Shown here: positions 1 to 6,677 of the stretch, piece after piece
Numbering within the stretch: the first letter of the stretch is position 1
Layout of the letters: the number at the start of each line of letters is the position of its first letter
NCBI GenBank assembly: GCA_964581105.1
Contig: CAZOMB010000024.1
Location: 1-14,164, forward strand
Length of the DNA: 14,164 nucleotides
Direction: 5' to 3'
Source: UBA10161 sp964581105
Lineage (GTDB): Archaea; Micrarchaeota; Micrarchaeia; Anstonellales; Anstonellaceae
The notes under the pieces: generated by a model
The model's database searches: none
The model's input: only the letters and a program-made list of their open reading frames with translations
What the model was told of the DNA's origin: nothing
Position numbers and translations under genes: made by a program

Positions 1-294
1 CTAGAAACAAATGCAAAAGAGAGACTTGAAAACTCTGGGCAAGCATTAACTGTCGCTATATTTGGTACAGTCTTTGCATGTTTTCCATTTGGTGTAGCGA
101 AGGCAAAGCCGAATTACTCAATGGATGAAGCACTACCCCATGCTCTAATTATAGAAGGACTTGTAATTATAACTGCAGGTATATTGTTTGTTAGGGAGTT
201 GCTTTCTAGAAAGAATTTAGACAAGGCAACTAAGTTAAGTAATTCAATATATTCTGCGAGAGATGGAGCAGAACGCAACTACCCAAGAGAATAA
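1..294 (+). CDS. Small membrane protein, 3' part only (5' end outside window)
   Basis: The first frame is open from base 1 to the TAA at 292-294, giving 97 visible residues; the true start lies upstream. Two hydrophobic segments are visible: about residues 16-34 (ALTVAIFGTVFACFPFGVA) and about 52-67 (ALIIEGLVIITAGILFV), separated by a polar stretch with Lys, Asn and Asp. A hydrophilic, charged tail (RELLSRKNLDKATK...) follows. This fits the C-terminal part of a small integral membrane protein with two visible helices. I do not recognise the family. It converges with the minus-strand gene at 343-810, with a hairpin between them. An internal ATG near codon 46 would give only about 50 residues and lose the first helix, so a partial gene is the better reading. 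Confidence 0.6.
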   Translation, partial: LETNAKERLENSGQALTVAIFGTVFACFPFGVAKAKPNYSMDEALPHALIIEGLVIITAGILFVRELLSRKNLDKATKLSNSIYSARDGAERNYPRE

Positions 295-315
295 ATCATT
301 GGAAATAGTTCAAAC

Positions 316-336
316 TGCCTCTTGAAGTCAGAGGCA
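316..336. terminator. Hairpin between convergent genes
   Basis: TGCCTCT (316-322) and AGAGGCA (330-336) form a 7-bp perfect stem with a 7-nt loop. The plus-strand 3' side continues TAATTTT. It lies between the stop of the membrane-protein gene (294) and the stop of the minus-strand gene (343). It could end or stabilise the plus-strand transcript; termination itself is inferred from position and the short T tract. Confidence 0.5.
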
Positions 337-342
337 TAATTT

Positions 343-810
343 TCAGCTGACCTTTGCCACAATGACTACGTAGTTTTTGCCCCATTTTTTTGCGCATTTG
401 GGGCAGGTTGTGTACCACATGTACATCTTTGAGTATTTCTTGCCTTTGTTTTTCGCGTACTTGTCAAAGTTTTTGCACCATTTTCCTGTTTCCTTAAAGT
501 CGCCTTCATATACTTTTGTAAGGAACTTGCCGCTCATTGTGACATTGTTGCAGCCTGGTACCTGCTTGTCAACTGCAACATAAAGGTCCATGTTAAAAGG
601 AGAAGTGTGGTCAGAAAGGCCCATCCAGCCAACTGACTTTGCTTCTTGCTCCTCCATTTTTTTCATGAGTTTTGTAATCACTCCTCCGAAGTTGAGTGGA
701 ACGTAAAACAGGCAAAATACTTTGTCTTTTACGAATTTTTTTGCTTTCCACGTGTGTAATTTGCCGTCCCATGGCTTTGGGCTGAACTTTGGGCAGCATT
801 CTTCTTCCAT
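343..810 (-). CDS. CCPxF/PWD...YTTCPKCAK family protein (often labelled 'hydrolase')
   Basis: A 155-aa protein. It starts MEEECCPKFSPKPWDGK and ends YMWYTTCPKCAKKWGKNYVV near the C-terminus, with an FVKDKVFCLFYVPLNFGGVI segment between. From memory, this is a conserved family of about 150-200 aa found in bacteria and some archaea, usually labelled 'hydrolase' or uncharacterised on weak grounds. The visible Cys residues (CC at 5-6, the CPKC pair near residue 137, and isolated Cys) could bind metal or be redox-active, but no catalytic role is shown. There is no signal peptide or membrane helix, so it is probably cytosolic. The ATG at 810 is supported by a Shine-Dalgarno site GGTGAT three bases upstream, and a TATA-like box lies further up. 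It lies downstream of the KH gene on the same strand, but a 128-bp gap with its own promoter suggests separate transcription. Confidence 0.7.
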   Translation of the reverse strand: MEEECCPKFSPKPWDGKLHTWKAKKFVKDKVFCLFYVPLNFGGVITKLMKKMEEQEAKSVGWMGLSDHTSPFNMDLYVAVDKQVPGCNNVTMSGKFLTKVYEGDFKETGKWCKNFDKYAKNKGKKYSKMYMWYTTCPKCAKKWGKNYVVIVAKVS

Positions 811-813
811 TAA

Positions 814-850
814 ATCACCTTTTACTGAATTCTCTGGTGCAATTTAAAAA
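814..850 (-). promoter_or_regulatory. TATA-like box and Shine-Dalgarno site for the 343-810 gene
   Basis: On the minus strand, TTTTTAAATT (about 841-850) lies roughly 36 bases before the ATG at 810. AGGTGAT (814-820) sits three bases before the ATG and matches the archaeal 16S 3' end. A start site 25-28 bp after the box would give a very short leader that contains the SD. The box is called by eye. Confidence 0.45.
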
Positions 851-938
851 GCATGGCCAAAGGCACAGTAATTTATTCCCTTGCATGGCATTTAGTGTGC
901 TGCTTTATTGCGGCGGATAACCGATGTTCTTGGAAAAG

Positions 939-1466
939 CTAGAGCATCTTTGAGACTTCGTCTTCTTTTATCCTTTTCCTGCATTTTTCCAAGTAAGAGT
1001 AAACTGTTGAGTGCCTTGAGCCTTCTATGAGCTTGAATACTGCGTTTAAAGCATAGTCTATTGTCTCAAGCTTTCCCAGCACTGCAACTGTGTGCCCGTA
1101 AATTGATATGTCTGCACCTACTTCTTCTTTTATTATTTCCTTTGTCTTTCCCTTTTCCCCGATTATCCTCCCAAGTATCCTGTGCTGCGCCTTTTTTGAT
1201 GACACATAGTCGCGAAGGTCAATTACCTTGAATGCATATTCCTCTGAAACAAGCTTTAGGGCAACTTGTGGCTCAAACCCCCTTCCAATTGCCCTTACTA
1301 CGTCTTTTGCAATGTACTCCTCAAGGCTTTCCCCTTCAATTTCAACTGCCCCGTCCTTGTCAACATCAAGGGTCACTTTCATCCTTTGCTCCAAGTATTC
1401 CTTGGTCTGGCCTGATGCCCCAATAAGTGTTCCTACCCTTTGTGCAGGTATTTTCACTATCTGCAT
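939..1466 (-). CDS. dim2: Two-KH-domain RNA-binding protein, archaeal Dim2/Pno1 (Krr1-like) type
   Basis: A 175-aa protein with two KH domains. KH1 spans about residues 1-75 with the GxxG loop G16-A-S-G19 (LIGASGQTK). KH2 spans about 85-150 with G103-E-K-G106 (GRIIGEKGKTKEII). A basic tail (LEKCRKRIKEDE) follows. Length and architecture match the universal archaeal KH protein family related to eukaryotic Dim2/Pno1 and Krr1. Members bind the 3' end of the small-subunit rRNA during ribosome maturation, and in Pyrococcus the protein has been linked to aIF2-alpha. The ATG at 1466 is preceded by TTGAGGGAGCATT, a GAGG Shine-Dalgarno site seven bases away. A TATA-like element lies at 1500-1508. It is transcribed divergently from the repeat-protein genes. 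The family call is firm; the symbol is by homology. Confidence 0.9.
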   Translation of the reverse strand: MQIVKIPAQRVGTLIGASGQTKEYLEQRMKVTLDVDKDGAVEIEGESLEEYIAKDVVRAIGRGFEPQVALKLVSEEYAFKVIDLRDYVSSKKAQHRILGRIIGEKGKTKEIIKEEVGADISIYGHTVAVLGKLETIDYALNAVFKLIEGSRHSTVYSYLEKCRKRIKEDEVSKML

Positions 1467-1588
1467 AATGCTCCCTCAACTTTTTGATGTATGCACAGGT
1501 TTATTTAAGTGCGTGCACCTGGCTCTTTTCCCCACAACAAATGCCTTTTAAACACTTCTAAACAGAAATTGAACAAGGTGGAAGGTGC
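1467..1588. promoter_or_regulatory. Divergent promoter region (KH gene / repeat-protein genes)
   Basis: This 122-bp region separates two divergent starts. For the KH gene (minus strand), TTAAATAAA at 1500-1508 is about 38 bases before the ATG. For the first repeat-protein gene (plus strand), CTTTTAAA at 1545-1552 is about 40 bases before the ATG at 1589. AAGGTGGAAGGTG (about 1575-1587), just before that ATG, holds two overlapping GGTG Shine-Dalgarno options. The boxes are about 45 bp apart, so each direction appears to have its own TATA box. Transcription starts are inferred only. Confidence 0.5.
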
Positions 1589-2992
1589 ATGGCAAGGAGT
1601 TACAAGCACAACAGGATTAGACATGATAATACTCTGCAAGGCATAATAAAGAAAATCTTTGATGTTGCCAAACAATGGAACATAACAAACCTGCAATTAA
1701 TGAAAGGCACAGATCCTAGATTTGGAAAAAGATGGAAGAACAAGAATCCTGACGTTGAAGACAGGCTCAGAAGCTTTATGGCCTACTTTTTCCAGCAAAT
1801 GGGAAAAACAAACAATCCTATTGAAATTGGAGCCAAGTCTGAAAACGAAACCAAGATTTTCGAGTTTTTAGTGCCTCCAACGCAAGATATGGCACTTGGC
1901 AGCAACCTTGAGGAACTGGAGAAAAAAGCAGAAGAACATGGGATTAAGATTGAAGCTTGCGATGGCATATGGCAGATAAAAATCCTGCCAAACTATGAAA
2001 AAAAGCCCAAAATTGAGGAAATTGATACTAGTGCTGATGAAAAGCAAACAAGGAGAGACAAAGATATTATACTTGAAGAGGTGGAAGAGAAGTTTATTGA
2101 AATATGCAGTGATTTTGACCCAGATTTTGACCCAGATCAGCACTTGACACCCGTAATTTCAACTGAGGACATAGAGCGCATGCTAGAAGATATATCTTAC
2201 GGAAAATACGACCTATTTCCTCCAAAGATAAACGTTTCCTGGCAGGCAAGAGGCAAGGAGCTTAGATACAGCAAGGCAGTATTAGAGGAGTTGTTTGACA
2301 CGGCGGTGAAACTGCTTGCAGACAACAAAGATGATGAGACGTACAAGAATCCTGAAATCTGGATAAAACTTGATTTTGGCATCCTTAAGGTCGATTTCCG
2401 CCCGCCAATAGAAGGACAGGATATTTCAATCAATGAGAAGGAAATAAGAAAGGTGCTTGACCCTCTTCTCCAAGGCACAGACATTTGGTTAGAAACCAGC
2501 CGTTTAGAGAATAGTTTTACACTTTGCCTGCAGATAAAGCCTTTGAAAATAGAATTATCTGAGGTTACGGGGGATGAGTTGTCAGAGTTAATTAATGCAG
2601 CTGCAAACCGTGAAGTTCTGTCTTTGGATTATGGCACAGAATTTAAATTAGCCAAAAGGAACCTTCCTGCCTTTGCAGAAAAATTGGTTTCTGCACTTGA
2701 CATTCTTTATATCTATGGCAAAAAGCCAATAGAAGTTCACTCAACACGCGGCGGAACTCATATGTCTGCCCTTATTACAGTAAAAGAGGGATTGGATGAC
2801 CCGGTGATTGCAGAACTGGGACGACTTGCGCGGCTGGCTGGGCTTGGCTTTGACACTGGGCAAGAATGCTGCGGCGGAGGCTCGTCGTTATATACTGGAA
2901 TCTATGCCACCCATACCAAGCATTACCGGAACAGGTTAGGAACAGAGCTTGACTCGAAAGATCCTCGCAAGAACAGACAGGGAGAGTCATGA
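1589..2992 (+). CDS. Uncharacterised repeat-module protein A (467 aa, three modules)
   Basis: I do not recognise a family. By eye the protein has three diverged copies of a module at about residues 14-134, 191-318 and 327-440. Each copy reads: a short lead helix (NTLQGIIKKI, STEDIERMLEDI, TGDELSELINAA), a beta strand, a basic or polar loop, a helix rich in Phe/Leu (RSFMAYFFQQM, VLEELFDTAVKLL, FAEKLVSAL), two strands, a second helix (LEELEKKAEEHGI in copy 1), and a final strand ending Ile/Leu-x-Pro in copies 1 and 2. Copies 1 and 2 are joined by an acidic linker (138-190, with DFDPDFDPD). Copy 3 is odd: it has ECCGGGSSLYTG (426-437) and several His. The N-terminus is basic. There is no signal peptide or membrane helix. 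It starts with ATG after AAGGTG and ends with a double stop, TGATAG. It is the first of three tandem related genes. Confidence 0.7.
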   Translation: MARSYKHNRIRHDNTLQGIIKKIFDVAKQWNITNLQLMKGTDPRFGKRWKNKNPDVEDRLRSFMAYFFQQMGKTNNPIEIGAKSENETKIFEFLVPPTQDMALGSNLEELEKKAEEHGIKIEACDGIWQIKILPNYEKKPKIEEIDTSADEKQTRRDKDIILEEVEEKFIEICSDFDPDFDPDQHLTPVISTEDIERMLEDISYGKYDLFPPKINVSWQARGKELRYSKAVLEELFDTAVKLLADNKDDETYKNPEIWIKLDFGILKVDFRPPIEGQDISINEKEIRKVLDPLLQGTDIWLETSRLENSFTLCLQIKPLKIELSEVTGDELSELINAAANREVLSLDYGTEFKLAKRNLPAFAEKLVSALDILYIYGKKPIEVHSTRGGTHMSALITVKEGLDDPVIAELGRLARLAGLGFDTGQECCGGGSSLYTGIYATHTKHYRNRLGTELDSKDPRKNRQGES

Positions 2993-3031
2993 TAGCTCTC
3001 ACATGAAATCAACAATGGATTTACTGAATGA

Positions 3032-3056
3032 TTTGAGGGGAAAACATGAAACAAAT
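3032..3056 (+). repeat. 25-nt leader/start repeat, copy 1
   Basis: TTTGAGGGGAAAACATG plus the next eight bases is identical to 4736-4760. It contains the GAGG ribosome-binding site, the spacer, the ATG at 3046 and the next three and two-thirds codons (MKQI...). In this copy it lies in the gap between the first and second repeat-protein genes. Confidence 0.9.
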
Positions 3057-4740
3057 ACAAAATTACTCGAACATTCCAATAGATGGCAAAGGTGTTTTAC
3101 AAATAATAGCAGCTGTGAAGAAAGATATAATTTTAGATGTGAAAGGAGGCTCTAAAGAATTAGCGTTCGGCCTTGCAATACCTAACAGGCAAAAAAGGAA
3201 TGTTGCTAATTTTGCAGCAGAACTGTTTGAAAATATAAACCCTGCGAATATGAGAAGATGGGACAGGCACGTGTCAGTCAGCGCCAGCAAAGACGGCTCA
3301 GAGCTCAAGATTTTGTTCGAAATACTTCCTCCCGGGGAGAACATGCGCTTCATGCAGTCATATTTTAGCCATATGAAAAAAGTTGCCAAAAACAATGGTA
3401 TGAAGTTTTACGAAGCTGACAGCAAAGGCTATCTTCTTGAGATAAAATGCGAAACTGCCCGGGAAGTAAAAACTGAAGGAATTAGGGAAGATTTACCTAA
3501 AGGCAAGCTTTCAGGCAGAAAGCTCTGTGAAATACTGGAAAAGAAGGAAGGCGATTACGTATGGATGAAGAAGGTGGGCAAATCCCCGGACAACCGCACT
3601 TACAATGTGGATGGGAAGAATTTTGAGGCATTCATGAATTCTGTCGTTAGGGCAATTGACATAGCAGAGCAGCAAACCGGCTTTTCCCTTTTCCGCGACT
3701 GGGAGAGAGATGCCACTGGAATTGCCCTTGATTTCCAAGATAAGGACGGGGATTTGACGCAGAAACTGGGAAACATTGCAAACAGATTTGGAATTGATTC
3801 GGATGTGCATGGTGACAATAAGCATGTTTCGTTCTATATTTATGAATATGGCAAGGAGCGCAAGAAGAAGGAAGCCCCGTGGGAGACTCTTGAAAATATC
3901 CTGGATGGCACTGAGAAAGGAGTGCTAACAGGGAAAAAAACAAGAGAAATCATCTCAAGTTTTGAATGTCTACGTATTTCGAGTTTTTCTTCAAGATTCC
4001 AACACTCGTTTTTCAAGCTGAGTGAGGGTCAGCTACATGACATTGCCGAGTACCTGAATGATGAGTTCAATATCCAGAAAATGAACTGTTTTGCGGATAA
4101 GGGCGGTGGCAAATTAGGGTTTCTCTCGGATTTTCCAGAGCTTTGTTATGATGAGGTCGATGTAAAACTTAAGATTGCTGAACTGGAGAAAAAAACAAAA
4201 AAAATACCTGGTTGCATCTTAGAGACTGATTCTGTAGCCACTAACAACTCAATAAAGATCATAGCTACTCTTGTTATCCCATTTCGTTTTGGTGAAAAGC
4301 AAGCCGAGCCCATCTCTTCAGATGGCCAGTTTGGTAAAGGGTGGATTACCGGCTTGGGGATAAGCAGTGTAATCAATGAGAGAAGAATTGAAACCCCTGA
4401 TATTGCGCATGTTAATCTCCAGAAGGGCTTTCTCAGCTCCAAATACCTGTTTTATGGCAATTTTTCTGAATTTCTCAATGAGGTAATAGGGGAAAGAGGA
4501 AAAAGTGAGCTCGAGATTTTTGGATTCAGGAAGCCAAGCGGAGGCAATTTGTATTTTGTATATTCAAACCTGTCTCCTGATGCGAAAACAGAGCTTATTA
4601 ACAAAATGGATCTCAAAACCCTTGAAACTGGCGCAAGAGTGAGTCGCGGCCTAGATGGTTTTTCCCTCATATTGCCATATTGGGAGAAAAGGGATCCACT
4701 GTGGGACTATGAGAGGGGCGGACTGAAACGCGGACTTTGA
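3046..4740 (+). CDS. Uncharacterised repeat-module protein B (564 aa, four modules)
   Basis: No known family is recognised. Four module copies are visible at about residues 13-135, 156-268, 295-412 and 426-545. The first three open with a recurring lead helix: DGKGVLQII, SGRKLCEILEKK and TGKKTREIISSF; copy 4 begins DGQFGKGWI. Copy 1 holds FAAELFENINPAN (56-68), which matches FAEYLFSKIQPAN in the next gene's first module, and continues with a strand pair (DGSELKILFEILPP), a helix (MKKVAKNNGMKF) and a strand. Copies 2 and 4 keep the helix - strand pair - helix - strand order (copy 4: NFSEFLNEVI, then GFSLILPYW). Copy 3 is looser. No membrane segment, signal peptide or catalytic motif is visible. 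The ATG follows GAGG by seven bases. The gap from gene A is 53 nt and contains only a small hairpin (GAGAG/CTCTC, 2982-3000) over gene A's stop. The gap to gene C is 9 nt, so A-B-C are probably cotranscribed. Confidence 0.7.
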   Translation: MKQIQNYSNIPIDGKGVLQIIAAVKKDIILDVKGGSKELAFGLAIPNRQKRNVANFAAELFENINPANMRRWDRHVSVSASKDGSELKILFEILPPGENMRFMQSYFSHMKKVAKNNGMKFYEADSKGYLLEIKCETAREVKTEGIREDLPKGKLSGRKLCEILEKKEGDYVWMKKVGKSPDNRTYNVDGKNFEAFMNSVVRAIDIAEQQTGFSLFRDWERDATGIALDFQDKDGDLTQKLGNIANRFGIDSDVHGDNKHVSFYIYEYGKERKKKEAPWETLENILDGTEKGVLTGKKTREIISSFECLRISSFSSRFQHSFFKLSEGQLHDIAEYLNDEFNIQKMNCFADKGGGKLGFLSDFPELCYDEVDVKLKIAELEKKTKKIPGCILETDSVATNNSIKIIATLVIPFRFGEKQAEPISSDGQFGKGWITGLGISSVINERRIETPDIAHVNLQKGFLSSKYLFYGNFSEFLNEVIGERGKSELEIFGFRKPSGGNLYFVYSNLSPDAKTELINKMDLKTLETGARVSRGLDGFSLILPYWEKRDPLWDYERGGLKRGL

Positions 4741-4760
4741 GGGGAAAACATGAAACAAAT
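4736..4760 (+). repeat. 25-nt leader/start repeat, copy 2
   Basis: Identical to 3032-3056. Here the repeat also includes the stop codon of protein B (TGA, 4738-4740), its GAGG ribosome-binding site and the ATG of protein C at 4750. Both downstream proteins therefore begin MKQIQ. Confidence 0.9.
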
Positions 4761-6675
4761 TCAGCATAAAAATCAAACAGGCGCTTTATCTATCCTTCAG
4801 AAAGCAGCAAAGGACAAAGGAATAAAGCTGTCCACTCCTCCAGATGAACTGTTCAGAAACACAACATTGTACATGGCAGGACTTGACGAAAAAGAAAAGA
4901 GACAGCTGATAAGGCAAAATCGCTATGATTATGATAAAGCAGCAAAGCATGAAGAAAAGAGAAAGCAAGCAGATGCAATGATGGACATGGGTAGAAGCTT
5001 AACTGGCTTTCAAAAGGAAATGCTGTCTTATTTTGCAGAGTATTTGTTTTCCAAGATTCAACCAGCCAATTCTTCTTTCATAAAGCCAAAACATGGAATG
5101 CCGCGCCTGAGGGATGTGCAAACCACAATCAACACAACCGCATTTGTTCTTGACGATGGCAGCACATGCCTGACACTTGAGATTTCAGGATTGGAGAAAA
5201 AAAGGTTCGAAAAGCAAACATATGAACTTATTAAAGAAAATGCAAATGATTTTGGTCTTGAGTTTTATATCAACCAGAGCGACAGGTTTGTAATCAAAAT
5301 GCCTTCTGAGGAGGCAATGAAAGCTAAGGCAAGTGAGCCAAGCACGATTAAATTCCATTATAATGTTGGGGAAGAAAAGCAAAAAATCAAAGAAAAAGAG
5401 CCCCTGGTTGAAGAAAATGTTGTTGAGGAAAAAAAGAGTGAAACAGCTAAGGAAATTGATAAGTTACAAGATAAGCTTAACAAGATATATGATGAGCGTG
5501 AACCTGGAGAAGATGAAAAGCAAGATGAAGAAAAAAGCGAACTGGATGGAAAGGAAATAATGCTGATTTTAGGTGGGCTTGATATTGAAGTTATGGAAGA
5601 TTCTCAAGATTTTGAGAAATCTGAATTTGCACTAACCAGAGATCAGTTTATGAGTCTTCTCTCATTACTTTACCCAGCTAACAATGTATGGTGTGTGATA
5701 GAGGATGGCGAAGCTAGAATTGAGTTTGGGTATGATTCCTCTCCGAATTTGCTTGGAGCAGAGAAAAGGGCAGAAGAAATTGGCTGTGAACTCACCATAA
5801 TGGATCTCATGGATAGAGCTATTGTAACTCTCCCCTTTGTTGAAGATAGCCCGCAAATAGGGAGCGAGAATGAAGCAAAGGAGTCTCTGGAACTGGTTTC
5901 GTCAGAAGAAATAATGCAAATGATGTGCAAGATTAATAGGAGAGGGAGATATGGCCTGAACTTCTCGACTTCAGCAACTGCAAAATTCCATGAAATTGAC
6001 AGAGAAAAACTTGAGAATTTCATAAAGGAAGCATTTAAACTGGTTGGCAAATATGTTTTGAGTGACAAAATCAGTATCCATTACAAGTATGATAAATCGC
6101 GTGAACGGGGAATAACCCGTATTGATTTTAAATGCAGTTCCAGCTTGGACAGGGAAAATGCAGTGCAAAAGCTGGAAAAGGAGATTGATGGAAGCAGCAT
6201 GGAACTTGTAAGTGATAAAATGAGTAAACAGGGCGAATATTTAGTCGGCCTTACGATGACAGTGGAAAGGAACAGAGGACATCTGCAGCCTGTTTCCGGA
6301 AAAGATGTGCACTATAAACTAAACCGTGAGGCTGATTGGTGCGGATTGAGGCTTGGGGAAAATGAAGTAGATGAGGGCTATTATTTCATTGACTTTAACC
6401 ATTTTGAGATGTTCACAGAAAAGATGATGGAATACTATGCACAAAACAAATTTGAAAGCAACTCAGTGACTCCCACATTATGTGGTGACGTATGCCGGGT
6501 TAGGTTCACAAATGTTAAAATTGATGAGAAAAGGATTAAAGAATTAAGAGAAAGTGCATGGTACGCTAATTTAGGCCTTGAGGTGGATGGTGAAGAGATT
6601 GTTGTGACAATACCATATACTAGACGCTATAGGGAACAAAAAAGAGACCAGGAGAAATTTGGCTTCTGGGGATAG
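4750..6675 (+). CDS. Uncharacterised repeat-module protein C (641 aa, four modules)
   Basis: Paralogue of protein B: same start MKQIQ, and a first module (about 84-185) with FAEYLFSKIQPAN (95-107) and the same order of strands and helices, ending DRFVIKMP. Further modules lie at about 266-363 (lead helix DGKEIMLILGGL), 384-506 (SSEEIMQMMCKI) and 516-622 (SGKDVHYKL); the last ends EEIVVTIPY. Before module 1 is a Lys/Arg/Glu-rich helical segment (about 45-80). Between modules 1 and 2 is a long charged linker (186-265: EEKQKIKEKE, EEKKSETAKEIDKLQDKLNK) that looks like coiled coil or disorder. There is no signal peptide, membrane helix or known active site. It is the last gene of the A-B-C group. 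Its TAG is 2 bp from the polC stop, so there is no room for a separate terminator. The function is unknown. Confidence 0.7.
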   Translation: MKQIQHKNQTGALSILQKAAKDKGIKLSTPPDELFRNTTLYMAGLDEKEKRQLIRQNRYDYDKAAKHEEKRKQADAMMDMGRSLTGFQKEMLSYFAEYLFSKIQPANSSFIKPKHGMPRLRDVQTTINTTAFVLDDGSTCLTLEISGLEKKRFEKQTYELIKENANDFGLEFYINQSDRFVIKMPSEEAMKAKASEPSTIKFHYNVGEEKQKIKEKEPLVEENVVEEKKSETAKEIDKLQDKLNKIYDEREPGEDEKQDEEKSELDGKEIMLILGGLDIEVMEDSQDFEKSEFALTRDQFMSLLSLLYPANNVWCVIEDGEARIEFGYDSSPNLLGAEKRAEEIGCELTIMDLMDRAIVTLPFVEDSPQIGSENEAKESLELVSSEEIMQMMCKINRRGRYGLNFSTSATAKFHEIDREKLENFIKEAFKLVGKYVLSDKISIHYKYDKSRERGITRIDFKCSSSLDRENAVQKLEKEIDGSSMELVSDKMSKQGEYLVGLTMTVERNRGHLQPVSGKDVHYKLNREADWCGLRLGENEVDEGYYFIDFNHFEMFTEKMMEYYAQNKFESNSVTPTLCGDVCRVRFTNVKIDEKRIKELRESAWYANLGLEVDGEEIVVTIPYTRRYREQKRDQEKFGFWG

Positions 6676-6677
6676 GA

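Noticed and set aside
611..799. Minus-strand 62-aa frame inside the 343-810 gene
   Set aside because: It overlaps the well-supported CCPxF-family gene in another frame and has no independent support.
2949..3155. 68-aa frame bridging proteins A and B (includes MKSTMDLLNDLRG)
   Set aside because: It overlaps coding sequence on both sides in another frame, has no clear ribosome-binding site and no recognisable domain.
1589..6675. The repeat modules might be KH domains, by analogy with the neighbouring KH gene
   Set aside because: No GxxG loop with the KH I-G-x-x-G context is seen in the modules, and the order of strands and helices differs.
1589..6675. A defence island, toxin-antitoxin or CRISPR-type system
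   Set aside because: No nuclease, helicase, NTPase, Cas or toxin motifs, no direct-repeat/spacer array, and no mobile-element genes were seen around these three genes.
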